A DNA stretch of 64,000 bases, taken from contig NC_016458.1 of NCBI RefSeq assembly GCF_000226115.1, forward strand, positions 2,046,001 to 2,110,000, in the 5' to 3' direction. This DNA comes from Thermothielavioides terrestris NRRL 8126 (Eukaryota; Ascomycota; Sordariomycetes; Sordariales; Chaetomiaceae). The notes under the pieces are model-generated. The model did no database searches and was not told the origin of the DNA. It worked only from the letters and a program-made list of their open reading frames with translations. Position numbers and translations under genes: made by a program. This document shows, piece by piece, positions 1 through 11,039 of this stretch. Position 1 is the first letter of the stretch. The number at the start of each line of letters is the position of its first letter.

Positions 1-449
1 CTTGGGGTTGTCGGGTCCAACTCCCGGAATCGGCCGCACATGCCTCCGATCCAGAGCGCAGACCATTAGTTAAAGTTTTTGTGGGTCCAACCAGCGCGCG
101 ACCCCCCTCCGGCAAGATAAGAGGAACCGTCGGCCAACGCTGTAGCGCCGGCCGATGACACGCACTTCTTTGTTCCATATCTAACCGCCGTCGGCTCCCT
201 CCCTGCACCTTCACTGGGATCACACTGGGATCATTCGGACAGCATTCTCGCTGTCTGCCATCAGCTTCTCCATTACCCGCGATACTGGCGACGCCGGTGC
301 CGAGGTGGTGGCAAAACACGTGGCACGCGCAAGGCTGCTTTGCTTGGTGCTCTATTCAATGAGCAGGCAGCAAGTCTTGGTGTGAGGTCGGGGAGGGTTT
401 ACCAAATCCGTGGCATCCAAGGCCTGCACACCACAGTGCCCCAGCCACC
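1..449. other. Upstream flank of SPT2; no gene seen
   Basis: No convincing coding region. The stretch is the 5' flank, and probably the leader, of the SPT2 gene that starts at 450. A purine-poor segment near 190-260 precedes the start, as is common in fungal promoters. No clear TATA box or regulatory site stands out. Confidence 0.5.
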
Positions 450-1665
450 ATGCCGGTAAGCAGTGATGCGTGACGCCTTGCGTTTCTGCTGGAAGCGACT
501 CATGTCTCGCTAGATTCTCGATCTACTTGCGTCGATCACCGGCGAAAAGCCGACGCCTTCGTCTAACCCTCCACCTCGACCGAGCACGGTTCAACCCAAA
601 CGGAAGGCCGAAGATGAGTTGCGTTCCGGGGGGCTCAAGGCAGCTCGAACCGATTCAGTGCCTGAGAAGCCATCGCGACCGAGCAGCGACTCTCCAAGGC
701 CGTCTCCTCGGCCTGCGGATCGGCCGCTCGGGAATTCGAGCGACAAGCCGTCTTCAAAGCCGCAGTCCACTGTGAGCAAGTCAGCCACGAACGAGAGACC
801 CGGTGTCGCCAGTCCCAACGTCAATAGCACAGCGAAGATGCCTGCCAACGGTAACAAAACACTACCTTCCCGACCGGTCACTGGCAACCAGAGCGCCGCG
901 GATCCGGCCCCGCCGAAGAAGCGGTCATATGCGGAGATTATGGCTCGAGCGAAAGCCAACGCTGAGCAGAGGGAGGCGCTTGGGAAGATCCACCACAAGA
1001 CGGTTGAGCGGAGTATGACCATGAAGGAGCGCAAAGAGTTGAAGGCAGAAGAATTGAGAAAGGCGAAATCCGCTGCAAGGAAGGTTGTGTCTGGCCGAAC
1101 CAGCGCATCGAGTACGCTTGCGCGAGATACGGGGCAAGCGTCTGGCGCCCGAGACAGGGCCCTCTCCGGCTCGACAAATGGCAAGAAGACGGCTGCTGTC
1201 GAAGAAAAAAAGGTCAAGAAAGCGGCCTTGGCGACAACGGGTTACACTGGCACTGCACGGCCACGAACTGGTGCGGCGACTACGGCCAGGTCGGGTGCGG
1301 TGAGCCGTCCCACCACCGGAGCGGAGTCACGCGACAGAGCTCGGTACGGAGGGCCGCTCTCCATGTCTAGGAAGAGGTACGAAGAGGAGGACGACGACCT
1401 TGACGACTTCATCGAGTACGATGACGAGGAGGAGGAGCAAAGCGGCTACGGCATCGGCCGGCGGTATCAGTACGACTCCTACGACGATGAGTCGGACATG
1501 GAGGCCGGTCTGTCAGTTATCGAAGACGAAGAGCTGGAGGCGGATCGCCATGCACGGCGCGAGGACCAGGAGCAAGAGGCTCTGGAAAAACGGCTGAAGC
1601 GGGAAAAGGAGGAGCGGAAGCGCAAACTACTCCAGGCTGCCAAGTCGAAGACTGGCGTCCGCTGA
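450..1665 (+). CDS. SPT2: SPT2 chromatin protein, 385 aa
   Basis: Histone H3-H4 binding protein of the SPT2 family, a nuclear factor acting in transcription elongation and chromatin maintenance. Exon 1 (450-455) holds only Met-Pro. A 58-nt intron (456-513, donor GTAAGC, acceptor TAG) joins in frame to exon 2 (514-1665), which opens with ILDLLASITGEKP, the usual N-terminal motif of fungal SPT2 proteins. The middle is basic, low-complexity and Lys/Arg/Ser/Pro-rich. A strongly acidic Asp/Glu block at about residues 290-315 precedes the Lys/Arg-rich helical C-terminus, and this arrangement is the SPT2 signature. The exon-1 start was chosen because exon 2 has no early in-frame ATG and the splice restores the conserved N-terminus. 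The family call is firm; exact residue functions are not visible. Confidence 0.85.
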
Positions 1666-2560
1666 CAAGGCTGACCGCAGTTTGGGGCTGCTACATGGAA
1701 TTGTCTGGATAACCCTGCGCCGGGGGATGGGAGACGCCGCCCTCTGTTCTTTCTCCTGCTCTGTTTTTTTCTTGGGAAATTACTTGGGGATAGGGCGTTG
1801 GCTTGTAGAGGGAGCATCTGCCGAGAGACCGCATTAGCAAGGAGTTTGCGGGTTGGTAGCGTCTTGTGAATTGCTTGCATTAGATTTATCTGCTTTTCGG
1901 CGGTTGCACAGTCAGGTGTTACGTCGCCGTTTGCTACAGACCCTGAGTACCTTAGCTCGAGTTGTACAGTTCCCCTACGTCCGCTGGCGTCTGGTTTGAT
2001 TCCAACGCCGACTCTGGCTTCTGCGTTGGCAACTCTCTCCCCACTGGTATGCTCTGCATTTTCCATGCAGCTCCCAATCCCGGTATGGAGTTTCATGCAT
2101 CTTTTCTTGCCTTTCTCATCTCAAAAACTTTGCCTACATGGTAGTGGAGTAAGACCTAACGGACGGGCTATTGTGAAGTGCAGCTCTGGCCGTTGTGTCA
2201 TGGAATATATATCAATCTACCTGAGGTCAGTTAGTGATGGTCGGCGGACCGACCTAAGGTACCTGGAATGTGAGGAAGTACGGATAACTACATGTAGCCA
2301 ATAAGGTGAAGCGCCTTTCGCCAGGCCTCACCATTGCCCCCACCGGGGAGTTAGCAGCTGCGCATCCCCGCCACTGTAAATCCCCGATAAGCTTGATTTT
2401 TTTATCAGCATCCTGGTTGTAGTCTGTTTTCCCAGTGCGTGCCTGGTCCGTTCCAGTCCGTCGCAAAGCAAGCACGGAGAGCATCAAGGCCACTCTTTTC
2501 CCGAATCCATCGCCTTACTCGCCGAAAGCTTAGTCCCTTCAGAGGGCGCCAGCAGTCGAA
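1666..2560. other. Intergenic, SPT2 3' flank and NSA2 5' flank
   Basis: No supported gene. Several overlapping short ORFs on both strands lack GC-rich third positions and family resemblance. It presumably holds the SPT2 3'UTR and the NSA2 promoter and leader. Confidence 0.5.
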
Positions 2561-4038
2561 ATGGTCAGGCCCCGTGTCGCGCAGGAACACCCCCTCTAGT
2601 TGCAGTCTGCGGAACTTTGCTAACCGCGTCACTTCAACCCAATACAGCCCCAGAACGAGTATATCGGTATGCCTTCCTCCCAGAGAATGACGGCCTATCA
2701 ATGCTCTAGTGACCCTCGTCTTCGAATTGACGCTAAAGCGGTGGACAGAGCGACATCGCAAGCTTCATGGCAGGCGCCTGGATCATGAAGAGCGCGCCCG
2801 CAAGAAGGCGGCACGCGAGGGCCACAAGCAAAGCGAAAATGCCCAGAACCTGCGCGGCCTGAGAGCCAAGCTGTACGCCAAGCAGCGCCATGCCCAGAAG
2901 ATCCAGATGCGCAAGACCATCAAGCAACACGAGGAGCGGAACGTCAAGGGCGCCCCAGCCGAGAAGGAGCCGTCCGAGCCCATCCCCGCCTACCTCCTCG
3001 ACCGCGCCAACCCGACCACGGCGAAGGCGCTGAGCTCGCAGATCAAGAATAAGCGGGCCGAGAAGGCTGCACGGTTCTCGGTGCCGATTCCGAAAGTTAG
3101 GGGTATCAGCGAGGAGGAGCTGTTCAAGGTGTACGTGCTCGGGTGTGTCTGGGTGCGGGTTGAGAAGGTGGAGGGAACTGACATGGAAACAGTGTCAAGA
3201 CGGGCAAGAAGACACAGAAAAAGGGTATGATCTCCTGGGAAAACGTGGCTCTCTCAGCGTGATGCTAACCTTGCCGTGAACAGGGTGGAAGCGAATCGTT
3301 ACCAAGGTTGGCCTGGTTGGACGATCCGAACGACGCAGCGGCGGTGCTAATAACCTTTCAGCCTACCTTTGTCGGGCCCGACTTCACGAGGCGGCCGGTC
3401 AAATACGAACGTTGGTCTCTCCTCCGAGGAACCCCATCTTCCCCTGTCCACCCACCCCCCTTACCCTTCCCCCTTCTCTCCCCCGGATGAAGTTCTATCT
3501 GAGCCCGACACTGATTGCATGCAGGCTTCATCCGGCCCATGGGTTTGCGGTACAAGAAGGCCAACGTCACCCACCCGACTCTCAACGTCACAGTACAACT
3601 TCCGATTCTGAGCGTCAAGAAGAACCCAAGCAATCCTCTGTAAGTTGACTCACCATTGGTATCGTTGAACTCTGCAACTGACTCGTCCTCCCAGGTGTAT
3701 GTTATACGTCCTTGTTTTCCGACGATGGCCCAAAAATGTACTAACTCGGAGATAAAGACACGCAACTAGGTGTGCTCACCAAGGGTACAATGTATGGTTC
3801 CCCGAAGTTTTAATCTCTCCTCCACGAAGATGTTGCTAATCGGGCTCTAGCATCGAGGTCAATGTCTCCGACCTGGGTATCGTCACAGCCTCTGGAAAGG
3901 TTGCTTGGGGTCGGTACGCGCAGATTACGAACAACCCAGAGGTATTTCTTCTCCCCTTGGCATTTGTGGCAATTTGTCGAAGCTGACCCTGTGTCGCAAC
4001 AGAACGATGGTTGTTTGAACGCCGTTCTCCTAGTATAA
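2561..4038 (+). CDS. NSA2: Ribosome biogenesis protein Nsa2, 261 aa, 11 exons
   Basis: Nucleolar GTPase-associated factor of pre-60S particles, related to ribosomal protein S8e and needed for 27S pre-rRNA processing. Exons: 2561-2563, 2648-2666, 2749-3130, 3193-3224, 3284-3306, 3362-3410, 3525-3639, 3695-3696, 3758-3791, 3851-3941 and 4003-4038. They join in phase to 786 nt, which gives 261 aa, the same length as yeast Nsa2. Recognisable family blocks are [20 protein letters not shown] near the N-terminus, [42 protein letters not shown], the [11 protein letters not shown] segment and the end GCLNAVLLV. Two points are odd. The start codon appears to sit alone before an intron with a weak GTCAGG donor. 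Exon 8 is only 2 nt (GT) but is needed to keep frame through conserved Leu-Tyr-Thr. Exons 3-11 are firm; exon 1 is less certain. Confidence 0.85.
3695..3696 (+). other. NSA2: 2-nt microexon of NSA2
   Basis: The upstream intron (3640-3694) has donor GTAAGT and acceptor CCCAG. The downstream intron (3697-3757) has donor GTATGT, a perfect TACTAAC branch site and acceptor AAAG. Only the dinucleotide GT remains between them. Exon 7 ends with CT and exon 9 begins with AC ACG, so inserting GT gives Leu-Tyr-Thr, the residues conserved in Nsa2 proteins. Skipping it shifts the frame. Confidence 0.7.
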
Positions 4039-4960
4039 TGCTGCTCCAACTTCCATTCTCCGTACCTCCAAGTTCAGTGGCAGGCGTGCCACAATTTTCT
4101 CATGGAAACGGCGTTTTGGCGTTGTTGGAGATGGTGTCGGCTCAATATTATGCAAATCTGCAGCGGCATTGTTGTAGGCAGTCTAGAATTGCTCAGTTTG
4201 ATTCAGAGTGGCAGAGGAGTCCCAGGTGGAAGAGGGCGACGGCAACTGAAAACTTGCCTCGCAAATCGACTGGAAATCCGAGTGTGATAGGGGAACAAAC
4301 AACGTAGCGGGCCACCGGTGAGGTCCCTTCAAACATGCGGATAGCCAGCATCAAAAGCCTTCGGAGGGTCCACGTTGGTTGTTGATGTACCCCTTTGCCG
4401 TTTCTTCTGTCGCGGCCAGCACAAAACTTCAACTGCCGACGCACACAGAGACCAATCGAGGAAATCACCGGCCAGGGCATTGAAGAAGGCCAAGCTTCCA
4501 TACCAACGCCTGGCTAATGATCGACTGGCATCTGCGATACCCGCGCATCCCTCTGGCCTCGGCCCAGTTTCCTACGCGACTACTCGAGCTTCGAACAGTT
4601 AAATCCTTCCCCCTCCCTTGTCTCCGTCTCTTCCCAAAATGCCGTTGGCCGTCAAGACATGAACATGTCGCAGCCTCATGCTCCCGGCTCACCTCTTTGT
4701 TGGTAATACTTCTCGACTTTCTTGCCCCGGGGCATCACATCAAAGCACCGTTCACCGCCCAAGAGGAGTGTTTGTATGCCGCTGTGTGTTGGTATTGAAC
4801 CATCAATCCATAAGTCAAAAAACCCGCCACAGATCTAGCCACCCCAATCCATGGATCCAGGAAACGCCATTGTATGTATGCACGCAACCACCCGAACGTC
4901 TCCGTCTCACCTTTCCTCAGTCTAAACGATACCCCGCAAAACAACACCGCACTTTGCTCG
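4039..4960. other. Intergenic between convergent NSA2 and PMP24-like genes
   Basis: No supported gene. It presumably holds the two facing 3'UTRs. Small ORFs on both strands overlap one another and show no family resemblance. Confidence 0.5.
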
Positions 4961-5957
4961 TCACTTATTATGCCAAACCAGCGTCCGCAACCCATCCCAC
5001 GAATCCGCATTCGCGTAGATGTACGTCATGCTGCTCCTCAGACTGGGCTGCAGCTCCGCGGCGTGCCACTTGAACAGGTGCATGACGGCGGCCCAGGACA
5101 GGCTGGCGAACAACGGCCAGGCGTAGCGGCTGATGGCGGCGCTGCGCGCGGGGTCCGACACGAGCGGCAGGCCGGCGCCGGGCTTGACGGCGAGGCGGGC
5201 CAGCGCCAGCACGACGCGCGCGAACACGTAGATGACGATCTGCTGGTTGACGCTCGAGATCCGGCCCGAGCGCTTGGACCGCCGCCCGAACACGACGTAG
5301 CCGCCGAGGAGGCCGGCGATGAAGCTGTCGTAGGGGCCTGCGAGGGCGTGTGTGTGCGCGCCAGTGTCAGCCACGATTTTTTTTGTTTTCTGGCCACGAC
5401 TACTCTGTTTGTGTCAAGGATTGATCTTGCCTTCCTTGCCTGGTGTTGGCCCGAAATGTTTTAATAGCAGACACGTCGCCTTGTAGATGGCGGCAAACTT
5501 GGCCAGGTTTCGGGCGTGCGTTCTCGTCGCGCGGAAGATGAGCCATGCTTTTTCGCGGAGTCTGTATTGCGGATGCAGGGTCAGGGTCAGCTTGCAAAGA
5601 AGGAGGGCACGGCAGCGAGGCGCCGGGGAGAACGCACGTTCCGGAGCGGAAGAGCATGATCATCCTGTTCACACGCCGTCAGCCTTGAGACAGTTCTCCA
5701 AAAGGGGGCGGTGTTTCCCTGTCAATTCCCGTACACGAGCGCATGCGGAAACCGCACTTTGGTCCCGTAGACGGCGCCATTGCGGGCGCCCTTGACTACG
5801 GTCAACAAGTCATGGTATTTCGGGTCGAGGACGATACGCTCGGCGGCCGCCTGTGCAGGAATTGGTCAGAAAGTCGCGTTCTGCCATGTTCATCGACTGT
5901 GTTGGAGCGGCTGTCATGGTTGAATCGCACCCTGAGGCTTTCCAGCGCGCCGGACAT
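4961..5957 (-). CDS. PMP24: Peroxisomal membrane protein PMP24/PXMP4 family, 225 aa
   Basis: Tim17/Tim22/Tim23/PMP24 superfamily protein of the peroxisomal membrane; its precise role is unknown even in animals. Exons on the minus strand: 5957-5931, 5850-5735, 5664-5638, 5561-5431 and 5337-4961. They join in phase to 225 aa. Diagnostic blocks are VLDPKYHDLLTVVKGARNGA, VYGTKVRFPHALVM, LFRSGTLREKAWLIFRATRT, HARNLAKFAAIYKA and GLLGGYVVFGR followed by SVNQQIVIYVFARV. Introns 1-3 are GT-AG (80, 70 and 76 nt). Intron 4 (5430-5338) starts GCAAGA, a GC-AG intron, and its removal gives the conserved GKEGPYDSFIAGL. The start at 5957 (MSGALESLR) joins phase 0 to AAAERIVLDP. Family assignment is firm. Confidence 0.85.
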
Positions 5958-6817
5958 CCTGCCCTCGGCAATTCGGAGTGTCGCGCCGGTCGGGCTGAGC
6001 GGCGCGGTTCGGATTGGTGCACGGGGCACTCAAAGACGCCGGGTTCTACTTCATTTGGGGGTCCGGCTCGTGTATGGAGAAGAATCCGCCGGCACCGGGC
6101 AGTACACTAGAATGGCAGAACGTGGAATGGGAGTTGCTGTCTGAAGCTCCTCCGCGGCGTAGTGTACGGCGTGGGTTTTGCCGCGGCAAAAGACACGCGG
6201 AGGGTGCGGACGGCACATGTCGGCTCAAACCCTGGTCGCTGCAGATCTTAGCGTGCCGGGGCCCCGCGAACAGTGACGCAGGGACGCCTGGACTGTCAGG
6301 GAGTGAGTGAGGTCACTGGCTGTCCATTTCCGTCTTGGAATGGAAAGCATGTGAAAGCGGGGCTCTGCCCGGCTCCCAACACCTCAACCCGCGTCTTGAT
6401 TCCACCACGGGACTATATGGCCTATAATCGACTGCACAGTTGATCTTAATTCCCTTCCGGCCTGCTTCCCGAGCAGGTCATTCTCAGGTCCAGGACAGCC
6501 TGGATTAACACTTCGCGTTCCAGGAAAGGCAAAGCAGCAACAACCCTAACCCCCACGGCCTAGACACCAACGTATAGACGGCATAGAATGCTGTGGTATG
6601 TACGGATAACGCTTCTGTCTTCAGGGACGCTTGGTGAATTCCGATGTGGACAGGCCGATGAGCATCGTACAGCAGAAGTCGGCCTGGGTACCACGAGTCC
6701 TGAAAAGTGAGATACTGCGGTTTAAGAAGTCGGGCTGTCCCTGGCCACACGCTTCTGCCGCAAGGTTGAGCTCAGTTTGCTGCCGTGAATTGAGTAGCGA
6801 ACTCTCTATTACAGGTA
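5958..6817. other. Intergenic, PMP24 promoter side and regulator 3' flank
   Basis: No supported gene. The left part is the upstream region of the minus-strand PMP24 gene; the right part is the 3' flank of the minus-strand Zn2Cys6 regulator. Confidence 0.5.
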
Positions 6818-9335
6818 TCAGTTTGTGGCAAATATCTCCCAATCAAAGTCCACAGCAAGCCCCTCGAACTCGAAGCCCCCCTGACCACCACCCATCCCCC
6901 ATGCCCCCAATCCCGTCCCATCATCACCTGCCGGCGAAACACTCGCCATATCGGCGTTAATATCCGTCCTAGCCGCCAGCAGGCCCTCGCAAAACCGCAG
7001 GCTATCCCTGGCAGCCCTCGCAACTTCCACCTCCACGGGCTTCCCGTCCTCGACGGCCTCGACCTCGGCCAAGATCATGCTCAGGAACATGTGGCTCTTG
7101 ACGTTGGTCTCGCCCATGCGAATCCTCTGCTCCGACACGCCGATCAGGTCGCGAACGGCCTGCTTCAGGAACCCGCGGTAATGGTGCACGCGGTGCAGCG
7201 AGCCGTCGCTGCGCTGCGTCGCCACGTGCGTCAGCAGCTCCAGGCTGATCGCCGTCGTAGCGGACTGGAACCCTTCGCGGAACATGCCGCCGGATATCGT
7301 CGTCAGCCGGGTGAACATGCCGTCGTCCGGCTCCGGAGACACGAGGGCGAGCCCGGCGTCGAGGCTGAGCTTGACCGAGCGGTGAAACAAGGGGTTGACG
7401 CGGGCTTGGTGGCTGAAGGGATAGTGCAGCGGGATGATGAAGCGTCGGGTGAGATAGTCGAGGTAGTTGCGATGGAACGGGGTGGAACCGTTACCGGGCG
7501 ACTGGAAGAGAGTGGCCTGGTTTTGCAGCGCCGAGGTCAGCTCCGACGTGAGCGAGAGGACGCGCTCGTAACGGAGTTCGGAGTGCATTCCGTTGAGGAG
7601 CTCGACGATCCGGAGACGGGTAGGGAGGGATTCCAGAAGAGCGAGCTGCAGCGAGGTGGACGTGAAGGTGTCTCGCGGGCGAGGTTGCACCGCCGTCGTC
7701 GACTCGTCCATATCCTCGTCGTTGATATTGGACGGCGGCTCGGTGTCGAACTCGCTCAGGGCGATCCGTGGCGGCATCCAAGCATCCAAGGACGACTGGA
7801 CAACAAACTCCAAGATCGTGGCCCACAGTCTCCGGCGCAGCTCAGCCTGAAGCGCCGGCATGGCCGGGAGGTGTTTGGGGTCAAGGTGCAGGCCGACCTG
7901 CATGGCTCGGTGGACAAGCGACCCCATCGACATCCACACCGTGTCCCCGCCGATGGAGAAGATCTGTCGAGCCAAAATGGTGAGACAGTAGACTTGCAGC
8001 CCGGAGATGTCCAAGCGATCCTTCTCCAGCGGTCCGGAAAGCCAGGTCTGAGCCGAGTATATCCATTGGTGAAGCAATTCTGTGCGCCTTTGTGAGGCAG
8101 CCGCGTCTCCGTAGTCATACAAGCTGGATCCGATGCCAATAACAAGATTGACCTTGTGGCGGAGGTCGGGTGAAGCGCTTTCAGGTCGTTCCCAGTACTT
8201 CTCATACTCGGCCCAGAAGGTGGGTGCGTGGAGTATCCGATGGCTACGGACTTCAGAGTTAGCATTTTATTTTACTTTATTTTAATTGATTTTTTTTCCT
8301 TGGTGGCAGAAAAAGCGCGAGGGAAGCATACGCCGATTCGATGGAGGTAAAGTAGAGCTTGGCCAGCACATCGGCCATCTCGCGGGAGTAAGTCGCCGAG
8401 CCGGCCTCGGTCGACGGAGGACTCCTGGTAGGCCGGCTGACCTTGATGCTCTTGGCTCTACTTTTGCATTTCTGAAGGAAGTCGGCGGCTTCGGTAATCA
8501 GCCTGGTGGTTTCGGGCGCTTGAAACGAGGCGTCCTGGCTCTTCTTGCACATAATCTCGCTGTAGCAGCGAATCATGGTCCCGAACTCGGGCGCTTTGCT
8601 TATCCAGCGACTCCTGCCCCAGTCCCGCGGTTTGTTCAGGACGGCCTGCCATTCCTGCTGCGAACCAGCAGGGGGCCGGCGTGCGACCGGTTCGGCTCCG
8701 GCCACCTCGTGGACGACGGGACTGCGACCGGCCTCGGTCCGGGGTGTCGAAGACTCCAGTTTTTGAATTCTGTCGAGAAGGTCAGATAAAGTGGGTTCTT
8801 GGCGACCCGGTCGCCGGGCGGACATCGATTGCGGCAAGTCACCGGGGCCGTCGGAGGCCTCGGGGTTTGCTGCGGCGGAGTCATCCCGCGATGCCGCTGC
8901 CGCGCCCAGTGCCGTACTCCAGGGGCGGTTGATGTCAACGCTGTTGCTGTGCCTGCTCACCACGTTCGATCCATTTGCATTGTCTGTCTGCGGGGTTGAG
9001 GCTATTGTATGGGCATGGACCGCCCGCGATGGCGGCGATGAGCTTGCGGCAGTTGGCCTCGGTGCTGCGCTTCCCGGGTCGACAGCATCGCCAGGTCTGC
9101 CGAGTCCGGGCCGCCTGATGTAAGGAGGTGCATCGTCGCTAAAGGCCTTGTAGATACACTGCGTTTTGTTGCGCAAGCAATTTGCACAAGAAGGCGTGTC
9201 GTGATCGCACTTGACTTTCCGACGACGGCACTCCCGACACGAGAGCGCGAGCCTTCGGCGACGGCGGATGGTCCGCTGGCGATGCTGCTGTTGCCGGTGA
9301 TCCTGCTGGGGCAGCTGCTCGCGGCCCTCCATCAA
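6818..9335 (-). CDS. Zn2Cys6 transcription factor with fungal_trans middle region, 809 aa
   Basis: Fungus-specific nuclear regulator. Exon 1 is 9335-8332 and exon 2 is 8243-6818. The 88-nt intron (donor GTATGC, acceptor GTAG) joins ESA to HRILHAPTFWAEYEKYW, the conserved entry to the fungal_trans domain. The zinc cluster is complete, with cysteines at residues 33, 36, 43, 50, 53 and 60, preceded by a Gln/Arg-rich start. A Pro/Ser-rich linker and a short coiled region (LLDRIQKLE) follow. The fungal_trans core lies at about residues 335-620, with LYFTSIESA, GLQVYCLTILARQIFS and RRLWATILEFVVQSSLD. It is divergent from the FAD monooxygenase at 9762, so control of that gene is plausible, but the target is not shown by the sequence. 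Confidence 0.85.
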
Positions 9336-9761
9336 AACAAACAGCTGAATGGACGATCTTGGCTCTCCTCGGCCGAGTCAGCTGGTAGGAACCGAAGTGA
9401 GAATCATCGGCGGCAAATTCCCGGTTCTAATCTTTTCTTCGTGCAAGCCGTGGTTGCCCGCACAGATGTCTGGGTGCGTTGGCGGGCGAGAGCTTAGCGC
9501 CGAAGCGAAGCGAAACCCCCCTGTTTACGGCCGAAGCGGCCTGACTCGGCCGAATCTGCAAGATGTTTGCCAAGCTATCGGTGATAATCGGCCTATAACG
9601 GAGTAAAACACCTTGAAAGGGGGCAATGGTATAAGTTTAGAGGCCGCAAACCGTTTTTCCTTAGTCCAATAACGCTACTGTTAAATTAAGTTGTCTCGAC
9701 TGATTTTCACTGCTGTCCTTGCCGTCTTCGACTCTTCCCGCCGCTACCTAGTTCTGTGGTG
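9336..9761. promoter_or_regulatory. Shared promoter region of Zn2Cys6 regulator and FAD monooxygenase
   Basis: A 426-nt divergent intergenic stretch separates the two start codons. It contains a GAAGCGAAGCGAA run near 9503 and several CGGCCGAA and GGCCGAATC-type segments (about 9528-9556). CGG-containing half sites are the usual targets of Zn2Cys6 proteins, so self or partner regulation is possible. This is inference only. Confidence 0.4.
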
Positions 9762-11039
9762 ATGCCCGCCAGAAGTCTTCGGGTCCTCATCAGCGGCGGA
9801 GGCATCGCCGGCAACGCCGTCGCCTTCTGGCTTGCAAAACAGGGCCACGATGTCACTGTCGTGGAGCGGTTCCCCAACCTGCGCGCCACCGGCCTTCAAC
9901 TCGACCTCCGCGGGCCCGGCATCGAAGTCCTCAGGCGCATGGGGCTCGAAGAAGCGTTTCAGGCCAAAGCAGCCCCCGAGCAAGGCATGCAGTGGGTCGA
10001 TAGCAAGGGCAGACGGCGCGCATACTTCCCGGTGAACACATCGGGTACCGGGCGCCAGAGCTTCAGCTCCGAGTTCGAGATCATGCGGGGTGATCTCTGC
10101 CGCCTCCTTTACGGCGCGGCCAGGTCATGCAAGAGTGCCCCGCAATACGTCTTTGGGACGTCGGTCGAGAGCCTTGATCAGAGGAACGACGCCGTCGACG
10201 TGCGCTTCGAAAACGGGAAGACGGACCGCTACGACCTCGTTGTCGGCGCCGATGGCCAGTGGTCCCGAACGCGTAAGATGCTGCTCGGTCCCGGCGCTCC
10301 AGACGGGCTGCAGCGCCTTCCGGGCCTATACTTCGCATATTTCACCATGCGGAAACCCATCAAGGAGGGAGAGGAGTATATTGCCACCTCGTACATGGCC
10401 CCCGGAAGGAGGGGCATGTTGACGCGGAGACACAGTCCGGACGAGGTGCAGGTCATGCTCTCGTGCAAGACAGATGCAAGTCGGCTGGAGAACGTGCCTC
10501 GCGGCGACGCCAAACAGGAAAAGGAGGTCCTGGCGGAGGTCTTCAAAGGCGCGGGCTGGCAGACGGATGACATTTTGAAAGGAATGCACGCAGCCGACGA
10601 CTTTTACTGCGAGCGCGTCGGCCTCGTCAAGCTACAATCCTGGTCGTCTGGCCGCGTCGCCTTGGTCGGGGATGCTGCGTACTGCCCGACTGTACTGACA
10701 GGCATGGGCACTACGTGCGCCATGGTTGGGGCTTACATCTTGGCCGGCGAGATCGGAAGGCATTGTGGGCAAAAAGGCAGCGGTGACGTGGCAGCTGCCC
10801 TCAAGAGCTACGAGCAAAAATTTCGTCCGTTCATGGAGGCGATGCAGGAGGGGATCCTCGAAAAAGCCGAGAGTCAATGGGCCATGGGCGGCTCAGCGTT
10901 TGGCATTCGCGTCCTCAATTGCATCATGGGCCTTCTCTCGTTCTTCAAGGTCAACGTCGCAGACGTTTTCGGCATTCGCGAGACGGTCAAGGGCTGGCAA
11001 CTCCCCGACTATAAGGAGATGGCCAAAACGGAGGCTTGA
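9762..11039 (+). CDS. FAD-dependent monooxygenase (class A flavoprotein), 425 aa
   Basis: Single-exon NAD(P)H- and FAD-dependent aromatic or polyketide hydroxylase-like protein. An N-terminal Rossmann motif ISGGGIAGNAVAFWLAKQGH lies at residues 10-29. The DG motif VVGADGQWSRTR is near residue 160. The ribityl-binding GD motif GRVALVGDAAYCPTVLTG is near residue 300. Length fits the family. The start at 9762 is the first ATG in frame; two GTG codons precede it. The C-terminus has a hydrophobic stretch (about residues 385-400) that could associate with a membrane. The substrate cannot be inferred. The divergent regulator suggests a small inducible unit, perhaps catabolic or secondary-metabolic. 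Confidence 0.85.
   Translation: MPARSLRVLISGGGIAGNAVAFWLAKQGHDVTVVERFPNLRATGLQLDLRGPGIEVLRRMGLEEAFQAKAAPEQGMQWVDSKGRRRAYFPVNTSGTGRQSFSSEFEIMRGDLCRLLYGAARSCKSAPQYVFGTSVESLDQRNDAVDVRFENGKTDRYDLVVGADGQWSRTRKMLLGPGAPDGLQRLPGLYFAYFTMRKPIKEGEEYIATSYMAPGRRGMLTRRHSPDEVQVMLSCKTDASRLENVPRGDAKQEKEVLAEVFKGAGWQTDDILKGMHAADDFYCERVGLVKLQSWSSGRVALVGDAAYCPTVLTGMGTTCAMVGAYILAGEIGRHCGQKGSGDVAAALKSYEQKFRPFMEAMQEGILEKAESQWAMGGSAFGIRVLNCIMGLLSFFKVNVADVFGIRETVKGWQLPDYKEMAKTEA

Noticed and set aside
4874..5464. 196-codon plus-strand ORF
   Set aside because: Antisense to the PMP24-like last exon.
6535..6560. Telomere-like AACCCTAACCCCC
   Set aside because: Single occurrence with no tandem array, far from any chromosome-end signature.
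7091..8095. 334-codon plus-strand ORF
   Set aside because: Antisense to the fungal_trans region of the Zn2Cys6 regulator.
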